In this document: positions 35,915 to 43,306 of the stretch, piece after piece
How the letters are laid out: the number at the start of each line of letters is the position of its first letter
Position numbering within the stretch: position 1 is the first letter of the stretch
NCBI GenBank assembly: GCA_036734025.1
Contig: DAIMZI010000003.1
Span: 1-64,000 of the forward strand
Reading direction: 5' to 3'
From: DAIMZI01 sp036734025
GTDB taxonomy: Bacteria > Pseudomonadota > Alphaproteobacteria > Rhizobiales > Rhodomicrobiaceae
DNA length: 64,000 nt
Program-made: the position numbers and the translations under genes
Notes under the pieces: model-generated
The model's input: the letters and a program-made list of their open reading frames with translations, nothing else
What the model was told of the DNA's origin: nothing
The model's database searches: none

Positions 35915-36609
35915 GCTTTGATCGTTCGATCAAGATTGCGCCATCGATCCTGAGCGCGGATTTCGCCAATTTCGGCGCTGAATGCCAGGCCATTCAGGCA
36001 CAGGGCTGCGACTGGGTGCATGTCGATGTGATGGACGGCCATTTCGTGCCAAATATCACTTTTGGCCCCGCAACATGCGCGGCCATCCGTCCGCATGTCA
36101 GGACGTTGATGGATGTGCATCTGATGATCGCGCCGGCCGATCCCTATCTCGAAGCCTTCGTTGATGCCGGCGCGGACATTGTCACGATCCACCCCGAGGC
36201 CGGCCCGCATCTGGATCGCTCGCTACAGGTGATCCGGTCGCTGGGTGCCAAGGCCGGCGTGGCGCTCAACCCGTCCACGCCTGAAAGCGCCATCACCTAT
36301 GTGCTCGACAAGATCGACCTGGTCTGCGTGATGACGGTCAACCCCGGCTTCGGCGGTCAGAGCTTTCTTCACGGCCAGGTCGCCAAGATCCGCCGCCTGC
36401 GCGACATGATCGGCGATCGGCCCATTCACATCGAGGTCGACGGCGGCGTTACGCCAGAAACCGCGCCGCTGGTGGCCGCTGCCGGGGCCGATGTGCTGGT
36501 CGCAGGCTCGGCGGTGTTCAAGGGCGGCTCGGTCGCTGCGCCCGAGACCTATGGGCGCAACATCGCAGCCATCCGCTCGGCTGCCGAAGCCGTGAGGACA
36601 GCCGCGTGA
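35911..36609 (+). CDS. cbbE: Ribulose-phosphate 3-epimerase
   Basis: Interconverts ribulose-5-phosphate and xylulose-5-phosphate, refilling the Calvin cycle's regenerative phase. TIM-barrel protein of 232 residues with IAPSILSADFANFGAECQAI, WVHVDVMDGHFVPNITFG, MDVHLMI, MTVNPGFGGQSF and VDGGVTPETAPLVAAAGADV. Begins in a four-base overlap with cbbX and ends in one with cbbZ (GTGA), implying coupled translation. Confidence 0.96.
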   Translation: MSFDRSIKIAPSILSADFANFGAECQAIQAQGCDWVHVDVMDGHFVPNITFGPATCAAIRPHVRTLMDVHLMIAPADPYLEAFVDAGADIVTIHPEAGPHLDRSLQVIRSLGAKAGVALNPSTPESAITYVLDKIDLVCVMTVNPGFGGQSFLHGQVAKIRRLRDMIGDRPIHIEVDGGVTPETAPLVAAAGADVLVAGSAVFKGGSVAAPETYGRNIAAIRSAAEAVRTAA

Positions 36610-37307
36610 AGGCGGTCATATTCGATCTGGATGGCACCCTCGTCGATAGCGCTCCGGCGATCCGGCAGATCGGCAACGACCTGCTTGCACAGATGGGCCT
36701 CGATGGCCTGTCGCTGGACGAGGCCCGCAGTTTCATCGGTCACGGCGCCGGCCGTTTCCTGGAGCGTGCCTTCGCTGCACGCGGCGTGAGCCTGAACGCG
36801 GATGAATTCGCCTCGCGTCTGGCCAGCTTCCAGGCGCTTTATGCCGCGGCTCCCGGAGACGCCAACCAGCCCTTTGCCGGCTGCGACGCGGTCTTGCGGG
36901 CCTTGAGCCGGGCCGGGGTGGCGATCGGGCTTTGCACCAACAAGCCGATGATCCCGGCGCAGAACGTGCTGCGCGCGCTCGGCTGGCTGGAACTTTTTGA
37001 CACTGTGGTCTCGGGCGACTGCCTGGAGCAGAAAAAACCCGACCCGGCGCCGCTGCGGCTTGCCGGTGAGCGTCTTGGCGCGAGCGACCCGATTTATGTC
37101 GGCGATAGCGAAGTCGATGCCGCCGCCGCCAAGGCCGCCGGCTTTGCCTTTGTCCTGTTCACCGAGGGCTATCGATCCGCCCCGATCGACAGTCTGGCGC
37201 CTGACCGGATTTTTTCCGCGCATCAGGAACTGCCCGCAATCATCGATGAACTGATCAACTCGCGGGCGCATGAGGCACGGCATGGAACTTCGGGCGCTGA
37301 TATTTGA
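36606..37307 (+). CDS. cbbZ: Phosphoglycolate phosphatase
   Basis: HAD phosphatase that removes 2-phosphoglycolate, the product of RuBisCO oxygenation. DxDxT motif in FDLDGTLVDSAPAIRQ, substrate-cap residues, LCTNKPMIPAQ and the terminal KPDPAPL and YVGDSEVDAAAAKAAG motifs. Length 233 with a GTG start that overlaps the cbbE stop. The context identifies it as the cbb-operon paralogue of Gph. Its 3' end overlaps cbbY by 26 bp. Confidence 0.93.
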   Translation: MKAVIFDLDGTLVDSAPAIRQIGNDLLAQMGLDGLSLDEARSFIGHGAGRFLERAFAARGVSLNADEFASRLASFQALYAAAPGDANQPFAGCDAVLRALSRAGVAIGLCTNKPMIPAQNVLRALGWLELFDTVVSGDCLEQKKPDPAPLRLAGERLGASDPIYVGDSEVDAAAAKAAGFAFVLFTEGYRSAPIDSLAPDRIFSAHQELPAIIDELINSRAHEARHGTSGADI

Positions 37308-38001
37308 CGTCGATGGAACCTTGGCCGAAACCGAGGAACTGCATCGCCAGGCATTCAACGAGACCTTCGACAGGCTTCGCCTCAACGCGAATTGGCTCGA
37401 CCTTCAGAACGGCTGGTTCTGGAGCGAGGAGATCTACCGCGAACTGCTCAAAACGACCGGCGGCAAGGAGCGCATCGCCGTTTATCTGCGCGACTGGCTG
37501 GGCCATGATCCGGAACTGATCACTGCGGAGATCGTCCGCATTCACGCCGAAAAGACCGCGCGGTTCGCCGAACTGATCACCCGGACCAGGCTGCGGCTGA
37601 GGCCGGGGATCGAGGAATTGATCGAGGAAGCCCGCGCCAGTCAGCTCGGCCTTGCAGTCGCCACCACGTCCAGCCGGCAAAACGTCGAGCTTTTGTCGCG
37701 TGCTTGCTTTGGCCGGGACGCCAGCGACGTCTTTGACCATATCGCAGGCGGAAGCGACGTGCCGAACAAGAAGCCGGCGCCCGATGTCTACTTGCTGGCG
37801 CTCAAGCAACTGGCGTTGCCGCCTGAAGCCTGCATGGCTTTTGAAGACAGCCGCAACGGACTGCTCGCAGCGCGTGAAGCGGGCCTGCGCTGCATCGTGT
37901 CGCCCAGCCAGTACATGATGGACGAGGATTTCACGGGCGCGACCATGGTCGTGCCCTCCTTCGATAAGATCGTGCCGAGCGTGCTGCAAGCTCAGCTCTG
38001 A
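37282..38001 (+). CDS. cbbY: Xylulose-1,5-bisphosphate phosphatase CbbY (HAD superfamily)
   Basis: Degrades xylulose-1,5-bisphosphate, a RuBisCO misfire product that inhibits the enzyme, complementing CbbX. Motif I is LIFDVDGTLAETEELHRQAF, with FDGWFWSE-like cap residues (NGWFWSEE), SRQNVELL, and the C-terminal KKPAPDVYLLAL and FEDSRNGLLAAREAGL blocks. The ATG at 37282 follows GAGGCACGGC; 239 residues. Last gene of the operon. No clear terminator follows; a run of nine C residues lies 38 bp downstream. Confidence 0.94.
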   Translation: MELRALIFDVDGTLAETEELHRQAFNETFDRLRLNANWLDLQNGWFWSEEIYRELLKTTGGKERIAVYLRDWLGHDPELITAEIVRIHAEKTARFAELITRTRLRLRPGIEELIEEARASQLGLAVATTSSRQNVELLSRACFGRDASDVFDHIAGGSDVPNKKPAPDVYLLALKQLALPPEACMAFEDSRNGLLAAREAGLRCIVSPSQYMMDEDFTGATMVVPSFDKIVPSVLQAQL

Positions 38002-38275
38002 CCGACTGGTCTTCGTCCGGTGCGACCTTGCAGCGTTCTCCCCCCCCCTGCAGATGACACTTGGCTTGCCCGGCAAAAAGATGAATGATTCGGCAAGTCG
38101 CATTCGTGCATTCCGATTAAACATGCTAGGCTTTGAATGCATGAATGCTAACCTTTACCGCTTTACTGGAATAATCGGCTTCATGACGCCAGGAGTATCG
38201 GGACGAGTTTAAAAAGACCAATAATCGTATGGCCTTCCGGTCTGGTAGAGTGGCCGCAGGAACGAAGGGTGGAAA
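38002..38275. other. cbbY-fccA intergenic region with operator-like repeats
   Basis: 274 bp without a gene. It contains a C9 run (38040-38048), and five copies of CATTC/GAATG (38083, 38101, 38109, 38135, 38143). Four of these form a 14-bp inverted repeat described separately. The fccA ribosome-binding site AGGGTGG is at its end. A sulfur-responsive promoter is expected here. Confidence 0.5.
38100..38148. promoter_or_regulatory. 14-bp inverted repeat upstream of fccA
   Basis: Left arm GCATTCGTGCATTC (38100-38113) and right arm GAATGCATGAATGC (38135-38148) are reverse complements at 13 of 14 positions, separated by 21 bp. Each arm is a tandem of CATTC with 8-bp phasing. The layout suits a dimeric or tetrameric repressor or activator of the fcc genes. 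Confidence 0.55.
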
Positions 38276-38659
38276 ATGCTGAAGGTGCTGATTTTGTTGG
38301 GGGCATTGGCATTCTGGCTGGAGGCAGCCACTGTTTCTGGCCGCGCCGGCGAGGCGACCGGAGAAGCTGCTTCAAGCCAACAGACCGTGGCGCCGCCGAA
38401 TGAACTGCTGGCTCTTGAAGGTGATGCGGAATATGGCGCCTATCTGGCCAGCGAATGCAGCACATGCCATCAGCCCGGCGGACACGAAAACGGAATACCC
38501 TCGCTCGTCGGGCTTCCCCGCGAGGAATTCATTTCCCGGATCTACGCCTACAAGGTGAAGTCGCGGAATAATGTAACCATGCAGGAAATCGCCGCAGGTC
38601 TCTCATTTGAAGAAATCGCGGCGCTCGCTACTCATTTCGATGGCGCTAAGCCCAAATGA
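38276..38659 (+). CDS. fccA: Monoheme cytochrome c subunit of flavocytochrome c sulfide dehydrogenase
   Basis: Periplasmic cytochrome c that takes electrons from the FAD subunit during sulfide oxidation. A signal peptide covers about residues 1-25 (MLKVLILLGALAFWLEAATV), followed by a single CxxCH heme site, ASECSTCHQPGG near residue 62, and a distal methionine candidate in NNVTMQEIA. Length 127: smaller than the diheme FccA of purple sulfur bacteria and more like monoheme forms. It is directly followed by the flavoprotein gene, 38 bp away. The c-type cytochrome assignment is secure; the FccA role comes from the pair. Confidence 0.88.
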   Translation: MLKVLILLGALAFWLEAATVSGRAGEATGEAASSQQTVAPPNELLALEGDAEYGAYLASECSTCHQPGGHENGIPSLVGLPREEFISRIYAYKVKSRNNVTMQEIAAGLSFEEIAALATHFDGAKPK

Positions 38660-38697
38660 ATCAATAAACTGAGAACGATAAATTGATGGAGGAAACG

Positions 38698-39978
38698 ATG
38701 AGTTTGATGAACCGACGCGATGTTACCCGGCTGATGGGCGCATCCGCTCTCTTCGCGGCGTCGCCCGTTGGCCTGCGTGCGGTGTACGGACAGGCAAGGC
38801 CCAAGGTTGTCGTCATCGGTGGCGGTGCGGGCGGAGCGACGGCGGCGCGCTACATCGCTAAGGACTCGGCTGGTGCGATCGACGTGACCCTGATCGAGCC
38901 GAGCCGGAAATATTACACATGCTTCTTTTCCAATCTCTATATCGGCGGCTTTCGCGATTTTGAATCGCTGGGCCATACATATGACAAGCTCGCCTCGGAG
39001 CACGGCATCAATGTCGTGCACGACATGGCGACCGACATAGACCGCGATTCCAAGCACGTCGTTCTGTCCGGGGGCGAGCGCGTGCCCTATGACCGTCTCG
39101 TGGTCTCGCCGGGCATCGAACTGAAATACGACTCCGTGCCCGGCTATTCGCTGGCGGCAGCCAACATCATGCCGCATGCTTGGAAGTCCGGCACCCAGGC
39201 GACGCTCTTGCGCCACAAGATCACCACCATGCGCGAAGGCGGCATGTTCGTCATGATCGCCCCGGACAACCCGTTCCGCTGCCCGCCAGGTCCAGGCGAG
39301 CGCATCTGCATGGTCGCCCATCAGTTCAAACAGGCGAACCCGACGGCGAAAATCGTCATCCTCGACCAGAAGGAAGCCTTCTCGAAACAAGGTCTGTTTC
39401 AGGAAGCCTGGGAGCGGCACTATCCAGGCATGGTGGAATGGATTCCCAAGTCGATCCACGGCGGCATCAAGAACGTCGATGCGGCATCGGGTACCATCGA
39501 GACCGAACTCGACAGCTTTACCGCAGATGTCGCCAATGTGATCCCGAACCAGAGCGCCGGCAACATCGCCATAGTCGCCGGACTGACCAACGACAGCGGC
39601 TTCTGCCCCATCAAGCCGGACAGCATGCAGAGTGCAGAGGACGAAAATATCTACATTCTCGGCGATGCGACGATCGCCGGAGACATGCCGAAGTCCGGCT
39701 TTTCGGCTAACAGCCAGGCCAAGGTCGCGGCGATGACCATTCGCGGGGATTTGACCGGCTCACGCGTCTTCCCGGCCCGCTATTCCAACACGTGCTGGAG
39801 CTTGCAGGCTCCGGACGACGGGGTAAAAGTTGGCGCCAGCTATGAGCCAACCGAGGAGAAAATCGCCTCGACATCAAGCTTTATCAGCCAGGCGGGCGAA
39901 GATGCCGAATTGCGCAAGAAGACCTATCTGGAATCGCTGGACTGGTATGCGGGCATCACCACCGACATGCTGAGCTGA
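38698..39978 (+). CDS. fccB: Sulfide dehydrogenase [flavocytochrome c] flavoprotein (FccB/SoxF)
   Basis: FAD-dependent enzyme oxidising sulfide to sulfur/polysulfide in the periplasm. The N-terminus is a Tat signal (MNRRDVTRLMGASALFAAS). FAD binding is at VVVIGGGAGGATAARYIA, and the family-typical NPFRCPPGPGERICM and SGFCPIKPDS blocks should hold the redox cysteines that bind FAD and substrate sulfur. YILGDATIAGDMPKSGFSAN is also characteristic. The ATG at 38698 has GGAGGA 4-5 bp upstream; a TTG at 38683 is rejected. Length 426. Forms a pair with fccA and follows the cbb operon, linking sulfide oxidation with carbon fixation. Confidence 0.95.
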   Translation: MSLMNRRDVTRLMGASALFAASPVGLRAVYGQARPKVVVIGGGAGGATAARYIAKDSAGAIDVTLIEPSRKYYTCFFSNLYIGGFRDFESLGHTYDKLASEHGINVVHDMATDIDRDSKHVVLSGGERVPYDRLVVSPGIELKYDSVPGYSLAAANIMPHAWKSGTQATLLRHKITTMREGGMFVMIAPDNPFRCPPGPGERICMVAHQFKQANPTAKIVILDQKEAFSKQGLFQEAWERHYPGMVEWIPKSIHGGIKNVDAASGTIETELDSFTADVANVIPNQSAGNIAIVAGLTNDSGFCPIKPDSMQSAEDENIYILGDATIAGDMPKSGFSANSQAKVAAMTIRGDLTGSRVFPARYSNTCWSLQAPDDGVKVGASYEPTEEKIASTSSFISQAGEDAELRKKTYLESLDWYAGITTDMLS

Positions 39979-40011
39979 GGCCGCGCCCGTCAAAAAGCGC
40001 ACATGATGCAG

Positions 40012-40034
40012 GCGGGGGCGCACGGCGCTCCCGC
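40012..40034. terminator. Bidirectional hairpin between fccB and moaE
   Basis: GCGGGGGCGC, loop ACG, GCGCTCCCGC: a 10-bp stem with one G-T pair in the 61-bp gap between convergent stops. It can serve either strand. Confidence 0.5.
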
Positions 40035-40039
40035 TTAGC

Positions 40040-40513
40040 TCATCCGGGCTTGTCGGCGGCCTCCATTTCGGCCCAGCGCGCGAGCGCGGCGTCGTCTTCT
40101 CCCCGCGCCTCCACCCAGCTTGCGCCTTTCGGCGTCTCTTCGCTTTTCCAGAATGGCGCGCTGGTCTTCAGGTAATCCATAAGGAACTGGGCAGCTTCGA
40201 ATGCTGCCTGGCGGTGCGACGATGCGGTGATCACCAGCACGATATTGTCGCCCGGCTCCAGCCGGCCGTAGCGATGTATGATGAGGCTCGCAGCCAGCGG
40301 CCAGCGGGCGCAGGCCTCGCGCTCGATGCGCTCCAGTTCGCGCTCGGTCATGCCGGGATAATGCTCAAGCGTCATCGCCCCGATGGGCTGGCCCCTGGCG
40401 GTGTCGCGCACTGTACCTGTGAAGCTGACGATGGCGCCGATATCGCTGCGCCCGGCGCGCAAGCTCGCCATCTCGCTGCCGATATCGAAGTCTTGTGCCT
40501 GCACTCGGATCAT
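40040..40513 (-). CDS. moaE: Molybdopterin synthase catalytic subunit
   Basis: Large subunit of molybdopterin synthase, inserting dithiolene sulfur from MoaD into cPMP. Motifs include GAIVSFTGTVRDTARG, LEHYPGMTERELERIERE, IIHRYGRLEPGD and the C-terminal FWKSEETPKGASWVEA with the active-site lysine. Length 157. Starts 11 bp after the moaD stop, in the pgsA-moaD-moaE unit. Confidence 0.96.
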   Translation of the reverse strand: MIRVQAQDFDIGSEMASLRAGRSDIGAIVSFTGTVRDTARGQPIGAMTLEHYPGMTERELERIEREACARWPLAASLIIHRYGRLEPGDNIVLVITASSHRQAAFEAAQFLMDYLKTSAPFWKSEETPKGASWVEARGEDDAALARWAEMEAADKPG

Positions 40514-40524
40514 TCGCTTGCTCC

Positions 40525-40782
40525 TCAGCCGCCGGTCACCGGCGGGAAGAATGCGATCTCGCGCGCCTGCCCGATTGGCGCGTCATGCTGGACATGTTCA
40601 TGATCAATCGCTGCGCGGACCACATCACTGCGAGCGAAGGCAGCGGCATATTCGGGGCCGCGCGCCTTCTGCCATTCTATGAGATCGGCCACGGTGCGCA
40701 AACCGTCCGGCAGTTCGATCTCTTCTTGAGCTTTACCTGTCTTTTCGCGCATCCAGGCAAAATAAACGAGCTTTGTCGTCAT
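40525..40782 (-). CDS. moaD: Molybdopterin synthase sulfur carrier subunit
   Basis: Ubiquitin-fold sulfur carrier of 85 residues, ending FFPPVTGG with the C-terminal diglycine that is thiocarboxylated. Starts MTTKLVYFAWMREKTG. The ATG overlaps the pgsA stop (ATGA), which decides the start; a much longer open frame upstream (to 40965) runs inside pgsA and is not coding. Confidence 0.94.
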   Translation of the reverse strand: MTTKLVYFAWMREKTGKAQEEIELPDGLRTVADLIEWQKARGPEYAAAFARSDVVRAAIDHEHVQHDAPIGQAREIAFFPPVTGG

Positions 40783-41387
40783 GCTTCGTGCTCCATCACA
40801 TGTTTGAGGCCGGCACGGAAATAATCGAACCCGGTGTACAAAGTCACGAGCGCCGCCACCCACAACAGGCTCAGCCCGATGGACGTGGCGCATCCGCACA
40901 CCCGGTCGCCCGCTGTGCCGGCCAGCAAAAAGCACAGCGCCATGATCTGCGCCGTGGTCTTCCATTTCGCCAGCCGGGTGACCGACACGGTGACGTTCAG
41001 TTCAGCCAGGAACTCCCGAAGCCCCGACACAAGTATTTCCCGTGACAGGATAATCACCGCCGCCCAGATCGACCAGCCCGAAATGGTCTGATCGGCGACG
41101 AGCATCAGCAGGGCGGCGCCGACGAGCAGCTTGTCGGCAATCGGATCGAGCATGCGGCCCAGCGCGGACTGTTGCTGCCAGGCGCGCGCCAGGTAGCCAT
41201 CGAGAAAATCGGTGACGCCCGCGGCCGCGAATATGCCAAGCGCCACCCAGCGGGCGATCTCGCCATCGAGGAAAAACATCACCGCTACCAGCGCCGGCAC
41301 CGCGCCAAGCCGCAGATAGGTCAGGATATTGGGCAAGCCGAGCACCAGATTGCGGCGCGTCGTGGGCTGGCGCAGTGCTGGCGTCAT
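40779..41387 (-). CDS. pgsA: CDP-diacylglycerol-glycerol-3-phosphate 3-phosphatidyltransferase
   Basis: Inner-membrane enzyme making phosphatidylglycerolphosphate. Polytopic, 202 residues, with the CDP-alcohol phosphotransferase motif in DFLDGYLARAWQQQ followed by ALGRMLDPIADKLLVGA. Preceded by NLPN-like LPNILTYLRLGAVPAL at the N-terminus. First gene of the pgsA-moaD-moaE unit, a common alphaproteobacterial order (often with uvrC upstream, not seen here). Confidence 0.95.
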   Translation of the reverse strand: MTPALRQPTTRRNLVLGLPNILTYLRLGAVPALVAVMFFLDGEIARWVALGIFAAAGVTDFLDGYLARAWQQQSALGRMLDPIADKLLVGAALLMLVADQTISGWSIWAAVIILSREILVSGLREFLAELNVTVSVTRLAKWKTTAQIMALCFLLAGTAGDRVCGCATSIGLSLLWVAALVTLYTGFDYFRAGLKHVMEHEA

Positions 41388-41435
41388 GACGTGCCGATCA
41401 TCTGTGCGCGCGAAACTGCCGCGCAGCAGTCAGCG

Positions 41436-41924
41436 TCAATGCGCGGCTTCCACCCGCGTGAGCGGCGGACCGATCTCATATTTCGACCGCCTGATGACCA
41501 GGGAGGTCTTGACACTGTCCACATTGCGGGCCGCCGTCAGGTCATTTATGATAAAATCCTGAAAAGCTTCGAGATCCGGCGCGACGCATTTCAGGATGAA
41601 GTCGATCTCGCCTGATAACATATGACATTCGCGCACAAGTTCCCAGTCACGAGCGCTTTCCTCGAAGGCGCGCAGATCAGCCTCTGACTGATGCGCAAGC
41701 CCGACCATGGCGAATGCCGTCACCTCGAAGCCCAGCGATCTCTGGTTCAAAAGTGCGTGATAGCCGTCGATAATGCCCGCCTCCTCCAGTGCGCGCACGC
41801 GGCGCAGGCACGGCGGCGCCGAAATGCCGACGCGGCGCGCCAGTTCCACATTGGTAATGCGGCCATTCGCCTGAAGTTCCCGGAGGATGTGCCAATCGGT
41901 GGCGTCGAGCTTGATTCCAGACAT
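41436..41924 (-). CDS. Lrp/AsnC family transcriptional regulator
   Basis: Feast/famine regulator of 162 residues: N-terminal HTH (LDATDWHILRELQANGRITN, VELARRVGISAPPCLRRVRA) and the C-terminal RAM effector domain (GYHALLNQRSLGFEVTAFAM, EIDFILKCVAPDLEAFQDFI). The ATG at 41924 gives the typical Lrp start MSGIKLD. It lies between pgsA and the divergent ELM1 gene and may control either or itself. Effector unknown; PutR-type Lrp proteins control putA in relatives but the put gene here is 30 kb away. Confidence 0.88.
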   Translation of the reverse strand: MSGIKLDATDWHILRELQANGRITNVELARRVGISAPPCLRRVRALEEAGIIDGYHALLNQRSLGFEVTAFAMVGLAHQSEADLRAFEESARDWELVRECHMLSGEIDFILKCVAPDLEAFQDFIINDLTAARNVDSVKTSLVIRRSKYEIGPPLTRVEAAH

Positions 41925-42091
41925 GAAATGCTTCCAGATGATTGGGTGATTAACGAGGCAGTCTGATTGAAGCCATCTATTCGGCAATGCAACATGATTT
42001 TGCGCTGCGAGATTGATAATATAATGTCTGGCGCAAGATAGAACCGAAAAGGTTCTGCTCTGCACGGGCAATAATATTTGCGGAACGCGCG

Positions 42092-43138
42092 ATGGGCTCC
42101 CCCAAACGATCAGCCCTTCACACCCCGGACATGGCCGAGCCGGCCCCGGCGCGGCCCTCGGTGTGGATCATCTCCGATGGCAAGGCAGGGCATCTGGCGC
42201 TGAGCGCGGGCGTGGCCTCCGCAATGGGGCTGGAGCCGCGTCTCATCGAGATCGATGCACGCTGGCCGTGGCGGTGGCTGGCGCCGAACGGTCCGGTGCC
42301 GCCGAGCGAGCGGTTTGCCAGGCCCGGCAGCCGCTTTCAGCCGCCTTGGCCGGATTTCGCCTTTGCCGCGGGCCGGCTCACCATCCCCTATCTGCGGGCG
42401 ATACGCCGCGCCGCGGGGCCGAGATGTTTTTGCGTCGCCTTCATGGACCCGCGGACCAGGGATGCGGGGGCCGATCTGGTCTGGGTGCCGGCGCACGATG
42501 GGCGCCGGGGCGACGATGTGATCGTCACGCTCACCTCGCCGCACCGGTTCTCGCCGGACATGCTGAGCGCGTTGCGCGCCGATCTGCCCGCCAGCGTCGC
42601 GGCCCTTCCCGCACCACGTGTGAGCGTGCTGCTCGGTGGACCCAGCGCATCCTTCCGCTTTTCGCCGCGCACCTCCGGGCGCCTTTGCGCCAGCCTTGAG
42701 CAACTCGCCCAGCTTGGGGTCAGCTTCATGATCACGCCGTCGCGGCGCACGCCGCCCGCTCTGATCGCCAGTGTCGATCAAGCGACCCGCAACGCCCCGC
42801 GCATCCTGTGGCGCGGACAGGGCGAAAACCCGTACCCAGCTTTCCTCGCCGGGGCTGACTTGTTCATCGTCACCGCGGACTCGGTGAACATGGCCGGCGA
42901 GGCCGCAGCGACTGGCAAGCCGGTTTATGTCTTCATGCCGGATGGCGGCGCGCCGAAGTTTCATCGGTTTCATGCAGCGCTCGCCGAGCATGGTGCGACA
43001 AGGCCCCTGCCCGAACAGTTCGCCGGTCTCGAACTATGGAGCTATCCGCCGCTCGATGCCGCCAGGCAGATCGCAGCGGAAGTCCTGAAGCGTCAGCGTG
43101 AGCGGGTCGCGCGGCGCCGTCTGATCGATCATGATTGA
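42092..43138 (+). CDS. ELM1/DUF1022 family protein (putative nucleoside-diphosphate-sugar binding)
   Basis: Member of the family named after plant mitochondrial-fission protein ELM1, with a glycosyltransferase-like fold; bacterial function unknown. It opens with PSVWIISDGKAGHLALSAGV, and has VLLGGPSASFRFSPR, SFMITPSRRTPPALI, FIVTADSVNMAGEAAATGKP and FMPDGGAPKFHRFHAAL. Length 348. The start may instead be the ATG at 42131, closer to the conserved segment. Alphaproteobacterial members often lie near lipid or envelope genes; here the neighbours are an Lrp gene and trxB. Confidence 0.85.
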   Translation: MGSPKRSALHTPDMAEPAPARPSVWIISDGKAGHLALSAGVASAMGLEPRLIEIDARWPWRWLAPNGPVPPSERFARPGSRFQPPWPDFAFAAGRLTIPYLRAIRRAAGPRCFCVAFMDPRTRDAGADLVWVPAHDGRRGDDVIVTLTSPHRFSPDMLSALRADLPASVAALPAPRVSVLLGGPSASFRFSPRTSGRLCASLEQLAQLGVSFMITPSRRTPPALIASVDQATRNAPRILWRGQGENPYPAFLAGADLFIVTADSVNMAGEAAATGKPVYVFMPDGGAPKFHRFHAALAEHGATRPLPEQFAGLELWSYPPLDAARQIAAEVLKRQRERVARRRLIDHD

Positions 43139-43177
43139 AGGCCGGGTATGTAAACGCGGGATAAGACGGTCTGCGCG

Positions 43178-43206
43178 TTGATACCGCCACGGCGATGCCA
43201 TATCTG
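43178..43206 (+). promoter_or_regulatory. Candidate trxB promoter
   Basis: TTGATA (43178-43183), 17 bp, TATCTG (43201-43206). Transcription would start near 43213, so the 18-bp tandem repeats lie at the beginning of the trxB leader. Confidence 0.45.
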
Positions 43207-43210
43207 ATGG

Positions 43211-43273
43211 GTCTGGCAAAATCTACAGGTCTCGCAAAATCTACAGGTCTCGCAAAATCTACAGGTCTCGCAA
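43211..43273 (+). repeat. 18-bp tandem repeat in the trxB leader
   Basis: Unit GTCTSGCAAAATCTACAG repeated: copy 1 at 43211-43228 (with GG in place of CG), copies 2 and 3 identical at 43229-43246 and 43247-43264, then a partial GTCTCGCAA to 43273. The 42 bp that follow contain GGAG before the trxB ATG. Confidence 0.85.
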
Positions 43274-43306
43274 GACAACCGACACGGTCGCAAACCGGAG
43301 TATGCC

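Noticed and set aside
38083..38148. SqrR/BigR operator ATTC-N8-GAAT upstream of fccA
   Set aside because: No ATTC in this stretch has GAAT eight bases downstream; the inverted repeat has a different geometry.
40525..40965. Long 146-codon version of moaD
   Set aside because: The N-terminal 61 residues lie inside pgsA and read as non-coding; the ATGA junction marks the true start.
43211..43273. Repeat considered as a CRISPR array
   Set aside because: Units are contiguous with no spacers, and no cas genes are near.
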